A stretch of 8,644 nt of DNA from Nitriliruptoraceae bacterium (GTDB lineage Bacteria; Actinomycetota; Nitriliruptoria; Nitriliruptorales; Nitriliruptoraceae), in contig SKNK01000031.1 in assembly GCA_007120565.1 (NCBI GenBank), positions 1-8,644 of the forward strand, in the 5' to 3' direction. The number at the start of each line of letters is the position of its first letter. Position 1 is the first letter of the stretch. The notes under the pieces are model-generated. The model saw nothing but the letters and a program-made list of their open reading frames with translations. It was not told the origin of the DNA and did no database searches. The translations under genes and the position numbers were made by a program. Positions 1 to 3,886 of the stretch are shown here, one piece after another.

Positions 1-20
1 GGGGGGGGGGCGGGGGCGGG
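1..20. repeat. Poly-G low-complexity edge
   Basis: Eighteen of the first twenty bases are G, in runs of 10, 5 and 3 broken only by single C residues. Such a run could fold as a G-quadruplex. It could equally be a contig edge or a base-calling artefact, since it sits exactly at the start of the window. No function can be assigned. Confidence 0.5.
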
Positions 21-78
21 CCACCGCCCACCCACGGCAACGACCGCTCGTCAGCGCCACGTCGTGACCTTCCCACCC

Positions 79-117
79 ACGGTCACGCCATCGAGAGTGC
101 GGTGATGGTGTGACCGT
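79..117 (+). terminator. Hairpin, probable terminator of a + strand gene left of the window
   Basis: Positions 79-93 pair with 103-117 to give a 15-bp stem with a 9-base loop. Two of the pairs (87/109 and 93/103) are G-U only if the + strand is transcribed; on the - strand they become A/C mismatches, so a + strand RNA is favoured. A reading frame open from the left edge stops with TGA at 65-67, 12 bases before the stem. That could be the tail of an upstream gene, but too little of it is visible to name. There is no T-tract, which is common in high-GC actinobacteria. Confidence 0.4.
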
Positions 118-149
118 CGCAGACCCGAAAGGTGTCCACCAGCCGGGTG

Positions 150-178
150 TAGACGTTGCTGTCGAAGTCGGCTACAAA
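150..178 (+). promoter_or_regulatory. Candidate sigma70-type promoter for the small secreted protein
   Basis: TAGACG (150-155; 4 of 6 to TTGACA) lies 17 bases before TACAAA (173-178; 4 of 6 to TATAAT). Transcription would begin near 185 and give a leader of about 175 bases before the ATG at 362. This is a by-eye match in GC-rich DNA, and its spacing is its best support. Confidence 0.3.
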
Positions 179-301
179 TCAGCTAGCCCGTCAGGATCGA
201 AGGGGACGGTCCACGATCTCGGGCGACTGGGAAGAGGATCTGGCTCGGGTGTGTGGCCAAGCCCTGGCCAGAACGACCACAGCGATGGCGTAGGCGCACT
301 C

Positions 302-340
302 GCGCCACTCGTGGCGCAGCGCGACTCGCTCCGCTGTGCG
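302..340 (+). other. Two overlapping leader hairpins just upstream of the ribosome binding site
   Basis: Hairpin A pairs 302-307 with 312-317 (6 bp, CTCG loop). Hairpin B pairs 315-321 with 332-340 (7 bp with a two-base bulge). They share positions 315-317, so they cannot form together in full. The ribosome binding site at 347-353 follows directly. Whether they affect translation is unknown; short GC stems arise often by chance in DNA of this composition. Confidence 0.25.
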
Positions 341-361
341 ATGAACGAGAGGGCAAGATCG

Positions 362-670
362 ATGAAAACCAGGATCGCAACACTGCTCGCCGCCATGATG
401 GTGCTGAGCATGGTGGCCGTGCCTGCCACGGCCGATCCATTCGCAGAACCACACCCCCACTTCCTGCTCGTTGGGGCAGATGTGGACCTCACCACGCCTG
501 ATCCGGCAACGGGAGCGCCCTACACCATCAACAGCTACGAGAAGTGCGTTCCCTTGGCGGGTGGCAAGGCACAGACCCATAACCGGTTCCACCATCTGAT
601 CCACTGGGGTCAGGCGAATCAAGCCTTGGTCGGCGCGGGACACATCGTCGTGCCGTTCGGCTGCCCCTAG
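362..670 (+). CDS. Small secreted His-rich protein, unknown function
   Basis: This 102-residue protein is not one I can assign to a named family. It begins with a classic Sec signal peptide: K2 and R4, a hydrophobic core over about residues 6-20, and an AxA-type site (PATA before D25) for signal peptidase I. The mature part of about 78 residues has seven His, in HPH near its start and in HNRFHHLIHWG around residues 70-80. Its two Cys flank this His segment, one near residue 58 and one next to last, and could form a disulfide once exported. The ATG at 362 is chosen because GAGAGGG (347-353) lies 8 bases upstream and the signal peptide begins there; an in-frame ATG at 341 lacks such support. 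The gene stands alone, ending 7 bases before a strong hairpin and convergent with the GDT1-type gene. Metal binding is a guess from composition only. Confidence 0.75.
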   Translation: MKTRIATLLAAMMVLSMVAVPATADPFAEPHPHFLLVGADVDLTTPDPATGAPYTINSYEKCVPLAGGKAQTHNRFHHLIHWGQANQALVGAGHIVVPFGCP

Positions 671-677
671 CACGTAC

Positions 678-709
678 GGCGGTGCCCCGGTTTCGGCCGG
701 GGCACCGCC
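678..709. terminator. Strong hairpin terminator, probably bidirectional
   Basis: A perfect 13-bp inverted repeat (678-690 with 697-709) encloses the 6-base loop TTTCGG. It begins 7 bases after the stop of the small secreted protein gene and lies 119 bases beyond the stop of the convergent transporter gene. It most likely ends the + strand transcript and may catch read-through from the other side. No T-tract follows on either strand. Confidence 0.75.
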
Positions 710-828
710 ATGCCGGGACCTGTCCTCGACGCCCGATGGGCTTAGTCGGTGTTTGCCTGACGACGGGGTTGGTGGGGCTCTGCAGATCAGCCCCTCCGGT
801 CTTCGGTTCCTTCGGGCAGCGTGACGGC

Positions 829-1392
829 TCAGCTGCCGGTGAACCCTTCGACGAGCAGCCAGACACCGAAGGCCAGGAAGGCGACGCCGGCGGCGATCCG
901 GGTCGCACGCTCCGGGATCCGTGCGCCGAGCACGGCACCGACCACGATCGCGATGCCGGACGCCACGGTCATGCCGACGCGGGCGCCCAGCCAGGTCGGC
1001 AAGGCCGGTTGGGTGCTGGCCAGGGTGGCCGTCGCCAGCATCGTCTTGTCGCCGAACTCCGCGATCAGGAACGCGCCCGTCACCCCGAGCAGGACCGACG
1101 ATCCCTTCACCTCGGCGATGTCGTCCTCGTCGTCTTCGGGCCGGAGGGTCCAGATGCCGAACCCCACGAACAGCAGCCCGCCACCGATGGCCAGCGCTTG
1201 TTCCGGCAGGGCCGCACCCAACGCCGCGCCCACCAGGGTGGACAATCCCAACATCGTGAACGCCGCGATCGCGATGCCACCCAGGACCGGCCACGGGCGG
1301 TACCGAGTGGCGAAGGCCAGGGCGAGCAGCATCGACTTGTCGCCCAACTCGGCGAGGAACACCAGCCCGAAGCTCGTGAACAACGCTTCCAC
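829..1392 (-). CDS. GDT1/TMEM165 (UPF0016) family membrane cation transporter
   Basis: This 187-residue integral membrane protein carries the hallmark of the UPF0016 (GDT1/TMEM165) family twice: E-L-G-D-K-S at residues 15-20 and E-F-G-D-K-T at 112-117. In the family these two repeats sit in the first helix of each half and supply the acidic residues of the ion path. Each half has about three hydrophobic helices, joined by an acidic loop at residues 86-92. Characterised members move Mn2+ or Ca2+ across membranes; bacterial ones such as MneA and Mnx handle manganese, so Mn2+ efflux is the likeliest role, by homology only. The start is GTG at 1392, with GGAGAGG (1396-1402) 3 bases upstream, and places the first motif where family members have it. 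The gene follows the helicase on the same strand after a 118-base gap with a hairpin, so it may have its own promoter or depend on read-through. Length is normal for a two-repeat bacterial member. Confidence 0.92.
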   Translation of the reverse strand: MEALFTSFGLVFLAELGDKSMLLALAFATRYRPWPVLGGIAIAAFTMLGLSTLVGAALGAALPEQALAIGGGLLFVGFGIWTLRPEDDEDDIAEVKGSSVLLGVTGAFLIAEFGDKTMLATATLASTQPALPTWLGARVGMTVASGIAIVVGAVLGARIPERATRIAAGVAFLAFGVWLLVEGFTGS

Positions 1393-1443
1393 GAACCTCT
1401 CCGATCTCCCTTGGGCTGGGCGGCGGCCGGCCGATGTCGCTGG

Positions 1444-1488
1444 GTGAGCCCGTGAGCGCCATCCCCCCGTAGGCGTTCACGGGCTCAC
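1444..1488 (-). terminator. Hairpin terminator after the helicase gene
   Basis: Positions 1444-1455 and 1477-1488 form a perfect 12-bp inverted repeat. Inside it, 1457-1460 pairs with 1472-1475 for four more base pairs after one mismatch (1456/1476), leaving an 11-base loop containing six C (six G in the - strand RNA). It starts 22 bases after the helicase stop and ends about 50 bases before the transporter start, so it should terminate or attenuate helicase transcription. No T-tract follows. Confidence 0.65.
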
Positions 1489-1510
1489 TCACGCGTGGCG
1501 GAGCTCCACG

Positions 1511-3706
1511 TCACGCCCGCACCAGCGGGGCGTAGGCCAGCACGAGGTGCTTGCGGCCGGCTTCCTCGAAGTCGACGGTCGCTTCTGCCTTCTCGCCTTC
1601 GCCGGACAGCTCGGCGATCATGCCCGGGCCGAACTTCGGATGGATCACCTGGTCCCCGACGTGGAAGTCCATCCCGCCGATCGTGAGCACCTCGGCGTCA
1701 CGCAGCCGTTTGGCGGACGATCCGCCGCTGCCGAGCCCACGGCCCCGACCACCTCGGCGTTCCACCAGCTCATCCGGCAGCTGGTCGAGGAACCGCGATG
1801 GCGGGTTGTACGAGGTGCCGCCCCACAGCGTGCGGTGGTCGGCGTGCGAGACGTACAGCCGGTCCTGCGCCCGGGTGAAGCCGACGTAGGCCAGGCGCCG
1901 TTCCTCCTCCAACTGGTCGGGTTCTGACAGCGAGCGCACGTGGGGGAAGACCCCATCCTCCAGGCCGACGAGGAACACCACCGGGTACTCGAGGCCCTTG
2001 GCGGTGTGCAGGGTCATGAGGGTGACCGACCCTTCGGTGTCGTCGTCGAGCTGGTCCTGGTCGGACACCAAGGTCACCGACTCGAGGAAGGCCTCCAGCC
2101 CCTCGAGCCCGGCCGCGCCGCCGCCGCGTTCACGGACCTCCTGGGCGACCGACTTGAGCTCCTGCAGGTTCTCGACGCGGCCGAGCGCCTCGATCGTGCG
2201 GTCGGCCTGGAGCTCGGTGAGGTAGCCGGTGCGCTCCCAGATCAGCTCGATCAGATCGGCGGTCGGCAGGTCGTGCTCCAGCGAGGTGAACAGCCCATCG
2301 ATCAGGTCGACGAACGAGGTCACGGCACCGACGGCCCGGGCGGCGAGACCCTGGACGTGTTCCGCCTGCCGGCACGCTTCAAGGAACGTGATCCCCTCCC
2401 GCGCGGCGTGGTCCGCGATCGCCTGCACGGTCCGGTCGCCGATACCTCGGCGTGGCAGGTTGATGATGCGTCGCGCCGAGACGTCGTCCGCCGGGTTGAT
2501 CAACAGTCGGGCGTAAGCCAGGACGTCCTTGATCTCCTTGCGTTCGTAGAACCGCACCCCGCCGATCACCCGGTAGGGAAGCCCGACCCGCAGGAACACA
2601 TCCTCGAGGACACGGGACTGGGCGTTGGTCCGGTAGAAGATCGCCATGTCGTCGAAGCTGTGGCCGGCGGCGCGCAGCTTCTCGCACTCCTCGGCGACGA
2701 AGGCGGCCTCGTCGTGTTCGTCTTCGGCGCGGTGGCGCACGACCTTGTCGCCGATGCCGCGGTCGGTCCACAGCTCGGCGCGGCGTTGCACGGCCGACGG
2801 GGCGATGAGGTGGTTGGCGGCGTCCAGGATCGTCTGGGTCGAGCGGTAGTTCTGATCGAGGACCACCACGTGAGCATCGGGGTGGTCGGACTCGAAGTCG
2901 AGGATGTTCTGGATCGTCGCGCCGCGGAAGGAGTACACGCCCTGCTGCGGGTCGCCGACGACCATCACGTTGCGGTGCGCGCCGGCCAGCAGCTCGACGA
3001 GGTGGTACTGGGCCCGGTTGGTGTCCTGGTACTCGTCGACCAGGATGTGCTGGAACCGGCGCTGGTAGTGCTCGAGCGCGGCGTCGAAGAGCTGGAACAC
3101 CTCGACGGTCTTGACGATGAGGTCGTCGAAGTCGAGCGCGTTCGCCCGGAACAACCGGTCCTGGTAGGCGGTGTAGACCTCGGCGACGTCGGACTCCGGC
3201 CACCCCATCGCCTGCTGCTTGTAGGTCTCGAAGTCGATCAGCTGGTCCTTGGCGTTGCTGATCGCCGTCTGGACCGCGCGCGGCGACAGGCGCTTCGGGT
3301 CGATCCCCAGGTCCTTCATCAGCTGGGCGATCAGGCGCTGGCTGTCCTGGGCGTCGTAGATCGTGAAGCTGCTCTTGTAGCCGAGTCGAGGTAGTTCGCG
3401 CCGGAGGATGCGGACGCAGGCCTTGTGGAAGGTGGTCACCCACATCTTGTCCGACAGTCGCTCCCCCACCAGCCCGCCGACCCGCTCAGCCATCTCACCG
3501 GCGGCCTTGTTGGTGAAGGTGATCGCGATCAGCTCGAAGGGGCTGACGTCGTGGTCGCGGATCAGGTGGGCGATGCGGTGGGTCAGCACGCGGGTCTTGC
3601 CCGACCCTGCTCCGGCGACGACCAACACCGGCCCCTCGACGGTGGTGACCGCCTCACGCTGCGCCGGGTTCAAGCCCTCGACCAGGGCGGGGGTGACGGT
3701 GGACAC
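1511..3706 (-). CDS. pcrA: ATP-dependent DNA helicase, PcrA/UvrD type (SF1A)
   Basis: This is a 731-residue superfamily 1A 3'-5' DNA helicase of the UvrD/PcrA/Rep group, which unwinds DNA in nucleotide excision repair and at stalled replication or transcription complexes. All core motifs are present: Walker A GAGSGKT (32-38), motif Ia TFTNKAAGEMAERV (63-76), Walker B DEYQDTNR (224-231), motif III GDPQQGVYSFRGA (251-263), motif IV QNYRS (285-289), motif V with TLHTAKGLEYPVV (565-577) and motif VI ERRLAYVGFTRA (602-613). The last 57 residues (VGDQVIHPKFGPG...) are the Tudor-like domain that contacts RNA polymerase in PcrA and UvrD. The length matches PcrA and UvrD (about 720-740). The start is GTG at 3706, with GGAG (3715-3718) 8 bases upstream. 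The frame stays open back to 4009, but that extension runs into the divergent gene and has no family similarity; GTG at 3715 is a weaker alternative. Motif III has Gly where Ser is usual after the conserved Gln. The symbol could equally be uvrD or uvrD1. Confidence 0.95.
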   Translation of the reverse strand: MSTVTPALVEGLNPAQREAVTTVEGPVLVVAGAGSGKTRVLTHRIAHLIRDHDVSPFELIAITFTNKAAGEMAERVGGLVGERLSDKMWVTTFHKACVRILRRELPRLGYKSSFTIYDAQDSQRLIAQLMKDLGIDPKRLSPRAVQTAISNAKDQLIDFETYKQQAMGWPESDVAEVYTAYQDRLFRANALDFDDLIVKTVEVFQLFDAALEHYQRRFQHILVDEYQDTNRAQYHLVELLAGAHRNVMVVGDPQQGVYSFRGATIQNILDFESDHPDAHVVVLDQNYRSTQTILDAANHLIAPSAVQRRAELWTDRGIGDKVVRHRAEDEHDEAAFVAEECEKLRAAGHSFDDMAIFYRTNAQSRVLEDVFLRVGLPYRVIGGVRFYERKEIKDVLAYARLLINPADDVSARRIINLPRRGIGDRTVQAIADHAAREGITFLEACRQAEHVQGLAARAVGAVTSFVDLIDGLFTSLEHDLPTADLIELIWERTGYLTELQADRTIEALGRVENLQELKSVAQEVRERGGGAAGLEGLEAFLESVTLVSDQDQLDDDTEGSVTLMTLHTAKGLEYPVVFLVGLEDGVFPHVRSLSEPDQLEEERRLAYVGFTRAQDRLYVSHADHRTLWGGTSYNPPSRFLDQLPDELVERRGGRGRGLGSGGSSAKRLRDAEVLTIGGMDFHVGDQVIHPKFGPGMIAELSGEGEKAEATVDFEEAGRKHLVLAYAPLVRA

Positions 3707-3761
3707 GAAGAGCACTCCGGGCGGATCGGCGGCGACCAGGCCTCCTCCCGATGGTGGGCCA

Positions 3762-3814
3762 GAGGTGTCGCGGTGGACGGACACCTCGAGGGTAGTGCTG
3801 CCCTCCGACACCTC
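3762..3814. repeat. Three GAGGTGTC/GACACCTC elements in the divergent spacer
   Basis: GAGGTGTC at 3762-3769 and GACACCTC at 3780-3787 form a perfect 8-bp inverted repeat with a 10-base spacer. A further GACACCTC lies at 3807-3814, inside the candidate helicase promoter. Arms this size can form an operator or a small hairpin in the helicase leader. No known regulator is recognised. Confidence 0.45.
3789..3811 (-). promoter_or_regulatory. Candidate DNA-damage promoter (RecA-NDp/PafBC type) for the helicase
   Basis: Read on the - strand, GTGTCGGAG (3811-3803), eight bases, then TACCCT (3794-3789) fits the actinobacterial LexA-independent damage promoter TTGTCRGTG-N8-TANNNT, known from mycobacterial recA and bound by PafBC. 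It matches 7 of 9 bases in the upstream element, has the exact 8-base spacing, and matches all fixed bases of the -10 element. Transcription would begin near 3782, giving a leader of about 76 bases before the GTG at 3706. A DNA repair helicase is a sensible target. This is a single by-eye match; no pafBC gene is in the window. Confidence 0.45.
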
Positions 3815-3832
3815 ACGCCGGGCTGGTAGAAA
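3805..3832 (+). promoter_or_regulatory. Candidate promoter for the SEC-C gene
   Basis: CCGACA (3805-3810; 4 of 6 to TTGACA) lies 16 bases before TAGAAA (3827-3832; 4 of 6 to TATAAT). Transcription would begin near 3839, giving about 48 bases of leader before the preferred GTG at 3887. It overlaps the candidate helicase promoter back to back, so the two could compete or share a regulator. Moderate sequence match only. Confidence 0.3.
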
Positions 3833-3844
3833 GGGCTGGTAGAA
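3820..3844 (+). repeat. Tandem repeat of GGGCTGGTAGAA with 13-base period
   Basis: The 12-mer GGGCTGGTAGAA occurs at 3820-3831 and exactly again at 3833-3844, separated by one A. Each copy carries a TAGAA that resembles a -10 element, and the second AAGGG (3831-3835) resembles a ribosome binding site 12 bases before the GTG at 3848. It may be a recent duplication in the promoter region of the SEC-C gene. Confidence 0.6.
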
Positions 3845-3886
3845 CACGTGAGACGCCCTGACCCCCGCGATCCTCAAGGCACCACC

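Larger units (their letters stand above)
118..361 (+). other. Non-coding leader region before the small secreted protein
   Basis: An open frame runs through this stretch into the downstream gene, but its translation lacks any recognisable domain. The real start of the downstream gene is the ATG at 362, which has a good ribosome binding site and signal peptide. I therefore read this region as non-coding. It holds a candidate promoter at 150-178 and two overlapping hairpins at 302-340. I see nothing else in it. Confidence 0.45.

Noticed and set aside
110..361. Long N-terminal extension of the small secreted protein
   Set aside because: It would bury the signal peptide at residue 85, has no ribosome binding site at 110, and the ATG at 362 has both.
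682..1455. Open frame on the + strand opposite the transporter
   Set aside because: Gln, Arg and Gly-rich product without domains, opposite a clear two-motif membrane protein.
1940..3394. Long open frame on the + strand opposite the helicase
   Set aside because: Rich in Val, Asp, Glu and Leu as expected for the antisense of a GC-rich gene, no recognisable domain, and the opposite strand carries every helicase motif.
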